Positions 10,506-27,075 are shown, numbered from the stretch's first letter. The stretch: 64,000 bases of DNA from Erigeron canadensis (GCF_010389155.1 NC_057769.1:29760735-29824734); one strand, 5' to 3'. Program-made: numbers and translations. Notes: generated by a model from the letters alone, not told the origin.

Positions 10506-13500
10506 AGTAAGTTACTTTTTGGTGCAAACAATAATTAGTATGCCAGGTTTTAAATACTTGACATTCCAACAATGGTTTCTAAAGGTAAGTTCATCTTGAC
10601 AGACTGAAAGCCAATTTACTTCAGGGAGTCTACTCCCCATGTTTAGCTTCATCAATGGCTTTAATAAACAATTCAACTGCCCCTCATATTAAGCCAGATG
10701 CACTTGCTCCTGACTTCAAGAAAGATTCATATGTAAGTTTTTGTCTTAGTTTTATGTGATTGAAGGAATATTGGAAGTCACCTTTTTAGTCCTTGAGATG
10801 TCGATTTTTTATCTTGGTGATATGTGTGGTAAATGGAAGGCTTTATACTAGAAACGGGCTAAAGATACCTACAGAAAACGAGCCAAAGATACCTACAAGT
10901 TTACTGAAATGTTCTAATTGTTATGGTATATTATTTTTTGATTTATTTGAACGTTCTAAAGTGGCATATCTGAAAATTGCAGCTCTGCACTTATAAAAAT
11001 GTAATTTTCTTTATCAATTATTTATCTGCAGTTTCTGCAATCATATTCGCCCCAGATAAACCAACTGGTCTTTACATATTTTGCTACCTCACGTACGTGT
11101 CATGAAATGCATATAGTAAGCCATTTATCGATAAACCTCAACAGAGGCTTCCTTCAAATTATCATAAGATCATGAATTTCATCACAGAAATGGTCGTATG
11201 TCAATACACCACTCGCCATAGACAAGTAACTTTTTCTTCAGATTATGAAGTCAGATATCCAGTCCAGCAGTTGTGACTTCTGTTTCTGAATCACCAATTT
11301 TCCTCTTCTTATCATTGTGGCGTTTCTTATTCATATAAATTTATCGCCTTTGGACATGGTTTTTGAGACTGTAAACCCGGTGACTTCAATATAATGTGAT
11401 ATTTGAGGGACCAAAGCATTGCGAAGGGTGACTCTCACACCATCATATGTCCAAATAGCTTGGCATCACCTTTTACTCACCAAGACCAGCTGCAGCAATA
11501 TCAACGCAACTAGAGTCCCACGTGTTGCCATGAACAATGAATATCTTATTTACCCAGCTTCCAAGCTCCTTGACCCATTGATTCCTTATTGGTGGCTGAG
11601 GGTAATAATAGAATTCAATATTTTAGTCCCTATTATAAGGCATACCATATATACTACTATTATAAAAAACAAATGGACGGATTCAGGTTATAATTAAGGC
11701 CGTTGATATGCACTTTGAAAATGTGGTGGAAAACAGTAACCGTAATGTACTTCTGTTGTTTTGAGTAGTATTATTCAGATGTTTGAGTGTTTGAAAAATT
11801 TTGATTATTTGGGAAACATATTTGTAGCTGGTGAATGACATAAAAGTGCTCTTATTCTTGAACAAATAAAGGATTGCTTTTCCAATCTCATGAAAATTGC
11901 AATCTTTATCAATTTGCTCAAATATCTAAAATAGCCTACCAATTTTTTGACATAACTCCCAAGCCATAATTGGCATATATGTAACAAATTTATTTTCGTC
12001 TTAGATCATTGACGGAAAATTTGATGATTATTGACGGCTATAGATCAGATTCATCATTTGCTGTTAGATATTTAATTTTGATTGAGGTGGTTAAGATCGT
12101 GAATGGTATTCTTGATCGTTGTTATCAGAGTTTGGGGTTGGTATTCCATTTGTATGTAATCAAGTTCGGTATTGGGTTTGCTAGGATCGGTCCCTGCTTA
12201 TCCAATGCAGAGTAGTCAGATAAAGGACTGATTTCATACACCATTGTCCGCAATCATTCCCAAAAATGATCCATTGTTGTCCAAGATTATCATCAAGAAA
12301 CATCCATCCCATCCCTATGTATCCTAGAATCACCTTGTACTCGAGCCCAGTTTGCCAAAGAAGCCATGTGGTGTATCCCAAAATATCCCCAAGAAACAGC
12401 CAATCAATTGTGATACTCCAACGTGTGCTTGAGGTGTTATTTTTGGCCTTGCTCTCAATGACATATGATCCAGCTTCTTTTATCCAAACTGTATAGTTTT
12501 GGTACATTATTGCATCGACAGGTACTTCAAAATTCAAGTAAATCGGATAAAAGAAAGCTATGCACTCTCAACACACCAAAATTAATGCTTCTTCAATTAG
12601 TAATCTTCTCTGGTTACATGAAAGAAAACACTAAATACTTTCAATGTCGATTATAATACACAAATGGTTGGGTAATTCTAAGTAATCCGACTTTATATGT
12701 GTAATTCTAGGTTTATACCATGTAGCACCAATATCTATGTATGTAGTTATTAAACGTCTTTCTTTTGTATAGAAATTGATTAGCGGCGTAATTTGTTGGC
12801 AGTTATACGACTTTACATGTTGTATAAATCTGGGTAATAAATTATTGGATGTTAGAACTCGTAACAAGCACGATCGAAAGTTGCAGCAATAAATATATCA
12901 ATTTGTAATCTCTCCATTTAATTCATGTATATATCTAACCGATTGATTGGTCATTGAGTCGTTGTAACTTGCTTCAAGAACATGGTGCATGTGACATGAT
13001 ATATATGTACATGCTGGCTTCCTTTCCCATCTCGTTGGGACCGGCCACATGTGCATTTGTATAGTATTGTATTATGTACTATTACAATATGTTTTCTTCT
13101 TTTTTGGGTTTGATAGTGATAAGATTTTTGCTTAATTTTAGTTACAAATTGGAAGTGAATATCTAATTTAACAGTTTGATAGCCATCTCTCTTACATCTC
13201 TCTCTAGATCAAAAATTTTCTCTCTAGACCTGAGATCTAGATTTGAAATCGAGACAAATCCAAAGATGAAAGCCGTAGACCGGAAGTTCTTTTGGAAACA
13301 ACATCTCTATTTTTAAATAGAGGTAAGATTGTCTAGATCATACCTCCCTCCAACCCTGACTTTTTTTGGGATTGAGTATCGGTTTTGTTGCTGTTGTTTT
13401 ATCTTTAATTCCTGTTGCTATAGGTTTTAGTAATATGACAGAGATTGAATATTGTCAACATTGACAATTGTGTTTACTCTCATAACCTGATTTTGCAATC

Positions 13501-13898
13501 AATAACCAAGTTAAAATACTGAAACATTATGGTGAAGTCCCTACGAATTGAAGAATTTACAGGAATTAGAAAAGAAAAAAAATAAAGGGTTACATACTTA
13601 CATGAATTAACCATGTTTTAAGCACAAATGCACAACCCTTATAGAATTTCTAATTTGCATACACCAAAAGAAAAATAAAATAACCATAAATGACATGACA
13701 CTTTTTTTCCCCCAATCAACATGTGGATAACGGGTATAAGAGATTAGATGAAAACATGAAAACTAATTATATAGACAAAGAAAGTTTAAGGTAAGAAGCT
13801 TATTCGGTTTTTGTGAAGTAATTAAAGGCGGTCAAGCCCCAGAGTGGAATCCATGATTCTATGCTTAGAAGAAAAAAAAGCGCCTAATTGAGGTCTAT
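10506..13898. other. Unassigned region with coding-like fragments
   Basis: No gene could be assembled. Two stretches read more like protein than background. The first is minus-strand sequence near 11440-11600, containing WVKELGSWVNKIFIVHGN and followed by a GTGAGT donor. The second is a minus-strand open frame at 12181-12537, rich in Trp, Leu and Gly. I recognise neither family. The plus strand near 10650-10733 has a short open run before GTAAGT. These may be decayed exons or transposon remains. The rest, from about 12600 to 13898, is AT-rich with nothing identified. Confidence 0.35.
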
Positions 13899-14171
13899 TT
13901 TTTAATTTTTTTTAAAGATGTGAATCATTTGCTCGTAACGTGTGATCTAGCTTAGATTATTTTAACCGGGTTCGCGCTAGAGAGCCTTTTCACCCTCAAA
14001 TACCTAGTAGAAGATGAAACTCCCAACTAAATCGTCAAAGGCACGACATTTAATTGAGATAAAACCATGCCTTTTATTGTGAAATTCATTCAAATGTCAT
14101 TCCCAAGTCTCGAACTCGATACCTTCAGCATATAAAGCTGGTGTTTAGCCACTGAGCTATAATGGGAAGTA
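13899..14171 (-). mobile_element. SINE (tRNA-derived), family C
   Basis: Read on the minus strand, the element begins with a tRNA-like head: box A TAGCTCAGTGGCTA and box B GAGTTCGAGACTT. It then runs through a family-specific body to a T-rich stretch on the plus strand, i.e. an A-rich tail. The 15-bp target copies CTAATTGAGGTCTAT (13884-13898) and CTAATTGAGATCTAT (14172-14186) differ at one base. A diverged relative is at about 43520-43745. Confidence 0.88.
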
Positions 14172-14181
14172 CTAATTGAGA

Positions 14182-14230
14182 TCTATCTATATCTATATCT
14201 ATATCTATATCTATATCTATACTATATTAT
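14182..14230 (+). repeat. (ATCTAT)n tract, probable Helitron 5' end
   Basis: Repeated CTATAT units lead into ACTATATTATAAAACAAA. The same lead-in opens the Helitron-like elements near 42984 and 43860. No matching 3' end was found nearby. Confidence 0.45.
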
Positions 14231-14874
14231 AAAACAAATAAGGTTTCAACTTTCAATTTCAACAATGTACACATGATAATGCATGATATCCCATACATCT
14301 ATGCACCACAACTTTCAACTTTCATTTTCATCTCTTTCCTCAAATCTTAAAAACTCATTTTTTTTCCTCTCCTCCAAAAATCATACCCCTCTAACTTATT
14401 TAAAATCTTTTATCTCAAAAACCGTACATCAATAAATTATATAAATTATATGGGTGTTCTTAAAATTTCATGTTCTTTCATTAGAGATGTCATTAGATAT
14501 ACTTTCGACGAATTTTTAAATCTAACGGTGGAACCCGTACATCTAAGGTATTTAGCTATCACACTCTATGACTTATTACATTTTATGACCTATCACCCTC
14601 ACCATCTTATCGTCACAACACACGAGTACTTACTCTCGTAGAAGAAAAGTGTACTCTACCTAGCTAGGAAAACTTTAAACCCCTAGCGTAAGACTTTCGA
14701 ATGTTTTACATTCTCATATTATTTTTTTATTAAAGAAAAAACTATATATTAAATAAAGTACATTTTGTTACTAATAAAAAAATTTACATTTGATTAATAA
14801 AAAACTTATACTGAAAAAGTAAAAAAAGACCGTGGTTCCAAGTGTAATCTGTAAAATCATGTAGATGAAAAATA

Positions 14875-15095
14875 TCTCTTATATTAATAATACAAAATTG
14901 TTTTCAAAAGCTATTTTTAAAAAATAAAAATAAACGACAAACCCTCATCCTTTGCTAGCACAATTTTTTAAAAATTATGACATCATATTTTTTGTATTTT
15001 TATTTTCTTATTTTTTTTACCCTAAACTCAATGTATACTTTCTTTAAATATCTTAAACTTTCATCCTTTTTTTTATCTTCATACAAATAATTTTT

Positions 15096-15148
<53 letters not shown>

Positions 15149-15326
15149 ATGAATAGTTATCAACATTAACATTAAACCTCTTTTTTATTATTAAAATTTT
15201 GAAATTTTCAAGTTTTTTTTTTCTAATATTGATCCGAATTTTTTTTCCCGATGTTAACGAAAAATGTTCGGATTAGAACTAATTTAACTTTAAAAACTCG
15301 GGTTGAACTCGGGTTTCATTAACTAG
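14875..15326 (+). mobile_element. Non-autonomous Helitron, family 1
   Basis: The element starts TCTCTTATATTAATA directly after an A. It ends CATTAACTAG directly before a T, with the near-palindrome ACTCGGGTTGAACTCGGGT just inside the end. That is the A^TC...CTRR^T architecture with a 3' hairpin that defines Helitrons. It has no TIR, no target duplication and no coding capacity. A (TA)n tract at about 15098-15135 lies inside. Copies with the same 5' and 3' ends are at 37511-37918 and, more distantly, at 60387-60817. Confidence 0.85.
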
Positions 15327-17615
15327 TTCTTTAGATAGTAAAATGATGGTGTATTTATGAAGTATTTCTGGTATAAAAAACAAACAAATGTATATATTTG
15401 GAGAATTAATATTAGTATCACATTTTTTTTGATAATTTTACTATATATGTACATCATTAGTTTGTATAGTTGTAAAATCTATACATTGTGGTTATTCACC
15501 AAAAGTCGTGATATCACCTCCCATATATTTGTGTTCACACCTTCCTAGTAAAAACGTTATCTTCTTTTTAAAAAAAAGTTGTTAAAAGTTAAAAAAGAAA
15601 AATGCTAATGGTTGTACTATGGATTTATTATATTCAACCCAACCGGAACTGATGAAAAAAACTAAGTTGGGTTTATGTAACATTGATCTACCAACTTGAT
15701 TCCAAGTCGGGTGTGGGTTAGTTTATTGGGATGTCAAGTTGACCGGTTAACTGCCGTTCTGAAAAAATAAAAAATAAAAAATGAAAAGGTTGACCGGTTA
15801 ACTCAAATAGTTAGCTTATGGTATACTTTTGTAGAATCTTGCTATTTATGGTATACTTTTGTAGAATCTTGCCGTTCTAAAAGAATAAGAATGTATTTTA
15901 CCTGTCAAGTGTTTTTAGAGCTATGATTTAAAGTTGGAAAAAAAATTAAAATTATTGACCTTAAACTCATTTAAACTGAAACCAATTCATTTAAACTGAA
16001 ACCAATTATTCATATGATTTAAAACTGATCGGCAAACCATCAACATGTGTTAACCCATGTATAATTAGGTCATGTGGGTTGGGTCCAATTTAATAAATCA
16101 TGTGTTAAGGTTAAGATATATGACCACGACTTTTTAGTAAGTCTGATTAGGGTTAAAAATTTAAAATTACCAACCTACAAACCCAAAACTATCAATCTGG
16201 TTAACAGCCCTAGCTAAGATCGCGACACTATGATCGTGAAACTATCAATACTACTTTTTAGTAAGTCCGAACTCTAACAGCGTAGCACTAAAATCATGAC
16301 ACTATGGCTATATCACACATAAGACCGTGGAGAACGCAACCATTAAAAAGGGTATAAGAACAAAATTAGAAAATACATTAAAGTTCAAGATTAAAAATAC
16401 AAGTTTTATCATCGAAAACATCTTTTGCATCACATTTGAACAACCCAAGCTAGACCAAAAAGAAAAAGTTGTTTCTTCCCACTACAAGAAATTAAAAATG
16501 CAACGGAAAATGTATCTGTATTTCATTTTGGAAAAATCCATTTACAAGCTAGTTTGTTAATCTCCCTACGAAATGTCACTACAATATTATTCCAAATTCA
16601 ACCCGTACTTTACAAGTTTTTCTGTTCGTTTCCATATTAGAAAAGAAATAAAAAAACAACATAAAAAGATAAGATATTTTAAGTATTTAATCATTAACCG
16701 GATAAGCTATGATAATAATAATATAATATATAATTAGAAAACAGTAATTGTTGCATTAGCTTAATAGCTTTCATTACATAACGTAGTTTGTCTTGAATAT
16801 AGTCTCATTGCGGTAAATATAGAAGAAAGGTGTTACATTTGCCTTCAACTTAAATAGGATCTAAAGTAATCATTTGAATGGTTTTACTATACATGTGGTT
16901 TTGTGTTTTTTTTTTTTTTTATAAAAAAAGAGTAAGTGTAAAGAATTGTAGCTCCGATATCATAATTAAATACCTATCGACTCACCCCATATGAAATATA
17001 TGGTGTTGGTACAATACTGTACCTTTATTTTAATTCTCACATGATATGAGCATTTTGAATTATCGAACCCACATTATTAAAACTGAAGACTTTAAAGACA
17101 CTAAATATTTCACTAACAAATGACCACTAACCACTTAGCCATGTTGGTGTTATGTGTTATTCTAATAACAAAGAAATAAATAACAATATATAATAATGAC
17201 AATATTATAATGACGACATTATTGTTGCTTACAATTTAGCGGCATTATAAAGTGTTTATTAAATCTAATTATTGGATTATATTATTAGTCATGTTTTCTT
17301 GGATTCTCATCCGACGTTGATTTTTCGCTTGAACCTTTAGATTCTTTTTTCTTGAATTCTTGGTTTGTGATATCGTTTTTATACAATTTTGAAAATCTTA
17401 TAGAGATTTTGCACAACTACATTGTGATTTTACAAATTTTATTGTGATTTTGTCTGTTTATTACGATTTCGGTGATTATTTTATGAAGATCCAAAAATAT
17501 TTGACTAAATTAATATAACTTTTTATCAAAAAAATTAACTACTCAAGTTATTTTCTCTTACATTAATATTATAGTACATTAAACAATGTTTATTTCTTTT
17601 TACATTTTCAACTAA
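15327..17615. other. Intergenic, AT-rich
   Basis: No credible coding region; the longest open frames are 63-77 codons with low-complexity composition. A 26-bp unit starting TATGGTATACTTTTG is duplicated at 15819-15873. Short stretches near 15960-16010 and 16250 also repeat nearby sequence. Confidence 0.5.
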
Positions 17616-18632
17616 GGGAATATTTGTTTGCTGTAAGAGGTTATTGTTTGAATCTGAATACCACTTCTGAATGTTAAGACATGGTTCATATGTCTGAACT
17701 CTGAATCATTTTTACTGTTTGTTTTTTAAATCTGAATACCTTTTAAACATATAAATTCTCACAAAAATTGATTTTACCATTTTAAATATTTATAATTTAA
17801 TAATACGTATCATTTTTTCTTTTCTAATGATATAACACTACAAGAATTAATATTCATTCCTTTTTAACAATACAAAAATCATATCATATGCATATATATA
17901 ATCATTTTCTCACATGGATACAAGTAATATAATAATGTATTTTTTTATTTTTTTTTATTTCGCAGTAAATTATAGAAGATACAATTACACACTACACAAA
18001 TTGATTAAAAATAAATAAATAAATAAAACCTATGGTATACATTTAACAAGAAACACACAATAATAAAATAGAGTACCCACCATCTTCTTCCATAGACATA
18101 TATATAATAACAAAGTCGGGATTTCGAAATTGAAAAAATAAGCAAAGGATAGCCTAGATACTAAACTTCTAGTTACTATTTGAAAGAGCTTACTGAAAAC
18201 TTTATAGTATCAATAAACCCACTCTAGTCCAAATCAATCAACTAAAAGCTTCACATTACTTCTAGGTGTGTGATAGGTGGAATGATGATGAAAATTTGGG
18301 GGAATTAATTACGGTTTGAAAGAGATTTTGATTGGTGTTGTATTTGATTTAGATTGATTTTGTAAAATTTTTTATTTGTGTTCTTATTATTGTCTCACTG
18401 GGGAAAAAGTCTGTGTATGTTGTGTGGGGTGGGGTGGGGGGGGGGGTTGGAGATGGTAGAAGCAAAATAGATAAAGTCAGAGGTCATATAAAGTCTCGAT
18501 AACCAAGAAGTTATTAAGATTTAGAACCTCTTAACAAAAAGCAAAAAAACAAACTCCTCTTACTCCACAAACCCCTGACCAAATAAGAGGTCAAAGATTG
18601 CTAAGAGCTTTTTTGAAAAAACAAACATGCCC
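17616..18632. mobile_element. Harbinger-like non-autonomous element, about 1 kb
   Basis: The left end is GGGAATATTTGTTT. The right end, read inward, is GGGCATGTTTGTTT. They flank a 1,017-bp insert bordered by TAA (17613-17615 and 18633-18635). These are PIF/Harbinger marks, but the ends differ from those of the element at 7795-10151, so it would answer to another transposase. No coding sequence was found inside. The interior has a long G run at about 18420-18447. Confidence 0.7.
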
Positions 18633-19415
18633 TAAGTAGTTTATAACCCTAAAATGTCATTACCTTTTTTCGCTATGTTAGACAACTCTGCTTGAAAAAC
18701 CTATAATAGCTACTTGAAATACCTATAACACTCTTAATAAATTAATTTACATCAATTTTCATTAACTTTTAAAATAACTACACTATCACTTTTTACATCA
18801 ATAACCCCCACCACTCATCGTTGCCATTAACACCAATCGCCACCATCAAGACCAATCGTCATCACCACCTGTCTATCAACTTTATTCGTCGCCGATTATA
18901 CAAATATTGTTGTGGAAGTATTGTAAAGTGGATAATTCAGTTTGGCTTTGTTATCAGCTAATTGATTATTGATTGTTGAAGAAGTTTGACTTAATACCAA
19001 ACCCACTTTCAAACTCAAACAACCGGGTCGACACCCAGCCCAACTGTTTAGGTATCCAATATTTATTTGTCGACAAAGAAAAAGAATAGAAAAAAATTCC
19101 TAAAACGTAGATTGTATAGAAAGGTGGAGGGTAAAATGGTAAATTCAATTAGGGCCGGCTGGGGACGGATGAAAGGCTGGCGGGAGTGTGGGTGTTGGGT
19201 GTGGGTTCCCACACAGACACAGACACATACTATATATCTATCTATATCTATATATCTCCAATTTTATTTATACACAAAAAAAAATCGAATCTTTTTGTTA
19301 TCAAAAATTGACTGACCGCCTACTCCTTTCATTTCCTCTTCCTATTCCGTCGGTCAGATCAAAACAACAACAACACATACACTCTCACTCTATTTTTCAG
19401 TAATAATAAAAGAAC
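18633..19415. promoter_or_regulatory. Upstream region of the alpha-tubulin gene
   Basis: The last 200 bp before the ATG contain an ATATATCTATCTATATC tract (about 19230-19256) that could hold the TATA element. They also contain a pyrimidine-rich leader (about 19320-19400), a common feature of plant tubulin 5' UTRs. No definite start site can be fixed by eye. The upstream part is an AT-rich intergenic stretch with a short ACC/ATC-rich patch at 18800-18870. Confidence 0.4.
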
Positions 19416-22791
<3,376 letters not shown>

Positions 22792-24702
22792 AGTGGTTAT
22801 TCGTTTTGAACTATAGAGGTGTTGTTTTGTGAAAATAACGAATTGTTTTCTGTTTATGCTTCTCTTTTCTGATAAACTCTGTGTGCTTATATTCTTCTTT
22901 GTTGGGCAAGTGACCTACTGATTTGCAAGAAAGTTTTTCTTTTGGGTAGCAATGCATATATTATCATTGCAATAGTTAGTTTTATGTTTTGAATTCTGAT
23001 ATGCATCGCTCCAAGCGTCCTTTTAATTTACCGCCGTGAATGGTTATGAGTGAGGTAAAAATAAAAAATAAATAAATAAAAAAATTTGAACACTGCAGAA
23101 TTACGTTACAAGAACACACAGCAAATGTTGTTATTTGCAAAGTAATTTTGCTGGTCTGTCCTGAAATGAGGTTTTAAGTAGGCTGAAAAGGGTATGAATT
23201 TTCCTTGGCAACTGGCTCCAATCTTTAACATATAGAACTATTTTTCTATTTTTACTCTAATACCCATGTCTATCTTCGAATGTATGTGTCGAAAGCCATT
23301 CATGGAAATCCATATATAATCCATCCAAATCTTTAGTCTACTCAGTTATCATTCACAGTTTCACACCAAGAGGTTCTCGTTTTATCATCTACGTTACAAG
23401 TTGGACTTATGGCTTTTCTTAGTCCCCAACTCCCTATTCTTTGAGACATTCCATTTTACATCTGCCCTTCATGATTTAGACATTCACCTTCGTCGACATA
23501 TTCTAGCATTCTTCAGTCTTCACTACTTTTGTAATATATTTTTTTTAACAGCGAGTTAGTAGTTAATAGTTAGCATTGGAGACACCACAGTAATATCCAA
23601 TTAGGCAGTATGCGGAATTCGAATCACGTATGTCTGGGATGAAACCCAAGACTCTCGAAAATCCGCTAATAACCCAATCTTGCAACTGTCAAAAGTGAGA
23701 TTCGAACCCTGTTGGATTTTCCAATGTCATTTGGATTAACCTTATTGTCAAATGTCAAGCAGCAGAACTCTTGCCCTATCAAAATTTTTAATTTGGTTGA
23801 CCAATCTGTATAAAGTTTGAAAAGTTTGACTACTTATAATTGTATGTATTTCAATTTTGACAATTTCAATAATCTCAAAATATAATTTAGGATGTTCAAC
23901 GTTTGAGCATGTCGGATGTCGCTTTGCTATTACTTCAATTTCATTACCCATTTGATTGACCATAAAACTTGTACCAAATTATAATCATTAGTATTTTATT
24001 CTGATTACTAGTTATTAAAGACATTAAAAAGAAACCAAATGAAAATTCCAGAAGCATATGCTTACCCCATCCTCTTATCAATTGCAATTGTTAATCAGAC
24101 TATATAAATCATAAGTGGAGATAGACTAAGATCCTGTCAAAAAAATTGATAAGCGGAGAGAATGAAAAATATAAATAAAAAATTTATACCCATAGTGAAA
24201 CCCTACAGATTTTGCACTCGCAAATATTAGCTTGACCTACTAAGTTGTTTTGCAACTTGAGAGCATTCTAATCTAGTGGAAATTGTATGGAAAGGGTATG
24301 AAAATGAGAGGATTTGTGGCTTTCATATGCTTATTTTGTTGGTTTTCTATTAAAATTTTCACAATATAACTTGAAATTTATGGTGGCTATGATGGGTAAA
24401 CAGAAAGAACGTAGATAATTATTAGAATAATACAAATTAATATCATCAAAGAAAGTCAAAATCATAAACGAGGTTTTGTAATGGAAGAACAAAAACTAGG
24501 TCAAAGTGTCAAACATTCACTAACTAGTCAAATCTATCTAGCGAATGTACTTGAGGCAAAACCACAAAACTTATGAAAGCTTACGTCCATATGAATTTAA
24601 GAATTTTGTCTCACTCACATTATTTTTAAAAGATTGTAAAAGACAACTAAATTTATTCCCGTATCAAATACACACACGTCTTCTTTGCTTCTTTTGTTTG
24701 AA
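22792..24702. other. Intergenic, tubulin 3' flank
   Basis: The first 200 bp are probably the tubulin 3' UTR. The rest is AT-rich, with one SINE relic listed separately. No other gene was recognised. Confidence 0.5.
23596..23733 (-). mobile_element. SINE relic, family A
   Basis: The sequence shares with 39920-40060 and 63735-63880, all minus, the series ACGTATGT..GGGATGAAAC, then a tRNA box B-like GATTCGAAC(C). Read on the minus strand this is the same head-to-body order as the SINE at 50758-50950. The ends have decayed, so limits are approximate. Confidence 0.6.
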
Positions 24703-25540
24703 TTAGGATCGGGCCGGTCCGTTCATTGGACGGGTAGTCTTAATATATATAAATCTTATAATAATTGTGAAACAAAAGTATATCACCAATATCACAACTT
24801 AATGAATACGAAATCTACAAAAAGTAACATATAAAAATTAACTTTATATAAATATAGATTTCATTTTACCTTTTTTTTTTTCAACTTTAGTTAAATAAAA
24901 AGAGAAACAAAAAGTGTATGACCAATATCACAACTTAATCAATACGAAAGCTAAAGAAAAACATATGAAAATTAACTCCATATAAATATTGACTTCAGTT
25001 ACCCCTTTTTTTCAACTTTAGTTTAATAAAAAGAGAAACAAAAAGTGTAGAGTATATAATTTAAAATATACATACATGCACAACACAGAGCCGTAGATCA
25101 TGTTTAACATGTGTTTGCTTAAGATTTTCAAAATGAATTAATGTGGTCTTATTTTTTGTTATTGAAGAAAAGTCATAATGAACCTATAATGGACAACAAA
25201 TTAAATTAAAAGAGATAATAATAACAATAACATAAGAATTCAATGTTAAATAATAATAATAACAATAACATAAGAATTCAATGTTAAATAATAATAATAA
25301 TGATTAAATATGAACAAACTATATAAATTAAAAAACCTTTTCGGTAGTCGATAGTAGCTTTTTTTTTGCCGTAAAGTTTTTCTTATGGTTGAAAATATGT
25401 AAGTGTTTTTTCTATGTCGGCCATTTTCTATTTAATAATTATTAAAAAAATAGAGGATTAATAAGGAAGAAGTATTAGGCTAAAGAAAGGGGATTAAGGG
25501 TGCCAAATGTACCCCAACCCCCTCTTTTAATTATTATAGA
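24703..25540 (-). mobile_element. Helitron, family 2, copy 1
   Basis: On the minus strand the element runs from TCTATAATAATTAAAAG (5' end at 25540, after an A) to GATCCTAA (3' end at 24703, before a T). A hairpin (CCCGTCCAATGAACGG) lies near the 3' end. Most of its length aligns, inverted, with 28690-29586. A 38-bp unit around 25217-25290 is tandemly repeated. Its short RPA-like frame is broken. Its 5' end abuts the 3' end of another Helitron at 25541. Confidence 0.8.
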
Positions 25541-27075
25541 TTAGTCTTAATGCCCGTACGATGTACGAATTATATAATCTATGATGATGTTGGTATACAT
25601 ATATGGGGAATTAAGAATATGTGGTTGTTAAATACTTAAGTTTGCATATAGATCCCTTCACATATTATATGAAACTTCATAAATTTTTTAATATATTTGT
25701 TTAATTGGATGTTTAAAACCCTAACATATATATTATCATGTAAGATAGTTATATTTCGTATTGATATATTAGTGGTTAACATTATTAATTTTTTATAAAT
25801 TATATATAGAAACTTAATATAATAATAATTAAATATATAATGATATATATATATATATATAAATATATATAATCTAAATATTAGTATTTAATTACAGTTA
25901 GGTAATTATTAATTAGAAATCTTTTTTATATACATATAAAGTGATACATATCGTGCATGGAATGCGCCAAATGTCGATCAAAAACCTTTTTTATATTAAA
26001 ATTAAAAAGTTGTATTTTATTACAGTTAGGTAGTTATGAATTAGAAATCTTTTTTAATAACACCAAAAGTGACACATGTCGTGCAAAGAATACGTCAAGT
26101 ATCGATAAAAAAAATATGCAATCCTGTTTTAGTATATTGGTAGATAGGTAAGATAAAACAATTATTAAAGTAAAACATATAAAATTGGGTTTTTTTTCCA
26201 ATGAAAATCATCGTGCATTATGAAATTCACCATACAAAAATATATATACTTGTGCTTCGTGAATCTTTATGCATCAATTTTATCATGATCAAAGGGTCAA
26301 TATCTTGTTTTATTTGTTATATTTTAATACTTGTTTTACAATAACCAACCTCTACAAATATAAGTCCACATATAACTTTAATGTTTATAAAAGAAAAGTA
26401 AAGTTTATTTTAACAATAACAACTAATATTTAAGATAAATATCAGATGTAATAAATATTAAACAAAAGTTTAAATAGTCAGAGTTGTTCAAGCTTTCTCA
26501 ATCTATGTTAGGGGTCTTGGGTTTGACTCCATTTTCCTACCACTTTATTTTTTCTTTTTGGACTTTTAAGTTTTACATTTTAATCCCTAAAAGATTTAAT
26601 TTTGCTCCTTTTTTATAGTATTAGTTTGAAACAATTCACCTTTTTTGCATTTGTATTTTACATTTTGTTATGTTTTTTATTTTTGGTTTTGTTTTATTAC
26701 AATTTTTTTTTAACTTTTTGATTTATTCTAATTTTAAAGTTCTCTTTTGTAACGTTTTTTTATTTGTATTTTTTGTAATTTTTTTCTTTGTATAAATTTT
26801 GTTGTAATATTTTCAGTTTTACTTATGTATTTTTTTAGTACTATTTTTTCTATTTGAAAACTTTGAGAGTAAATATAAACATGATGGTGTGGTTATGGTA
26901 TTGCCCTTAAAAATGAAAACAGACAACCTCGCTTTCTTTTAATATTGTGTATTACGAAACTATAAATATGAGAGTGACACATTTACGATGTTGTGTTTGT
27001 GTAATGTATTTAAAAAAGAAAATGAATAAAAACGATAATTACAGTCCCGCACCGTGGGACATGCGAACTACCTAG
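25541..27075. mobile_element. Helitron termini of two elements and AT-rich interior
   Basis: At 25541-25575 the minus strand ends in hairpin CGTACATCGTACG followed by GGCATTAAGACTAA. This is a Helitron 3' end whose body extends to the right. At 27046-27075 the plus strand ends in hairpin GTCCCGCACCGTGGGAC followed by CCTAG before a T, the 3' end of a second Helitron extending left. Their 5' ends were not located. A unit of about 128 bp starting ATTACAGTTAGGTA is directly duplicated at about 25891-26110. A 64-codon frame at 25957 spans it and is not considered a gene. Confidence 0.6.

Noticed and set aside
10645..10733. Possible exon before a GTAAGT donor
   Set aside because: No acceptor or second exon could be joined and the peptide is not recognised.
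14095..14165. Minus-strand tRNA gene
   Set aside because: Boxes A and B are present, but no full cloverleaf is seen and target duplications show it is the head of a SINE.
18420..18447. G-run as a functional quadruplex
   Set aside because: The run lies inside a transposon; the composition alone does not show a role.
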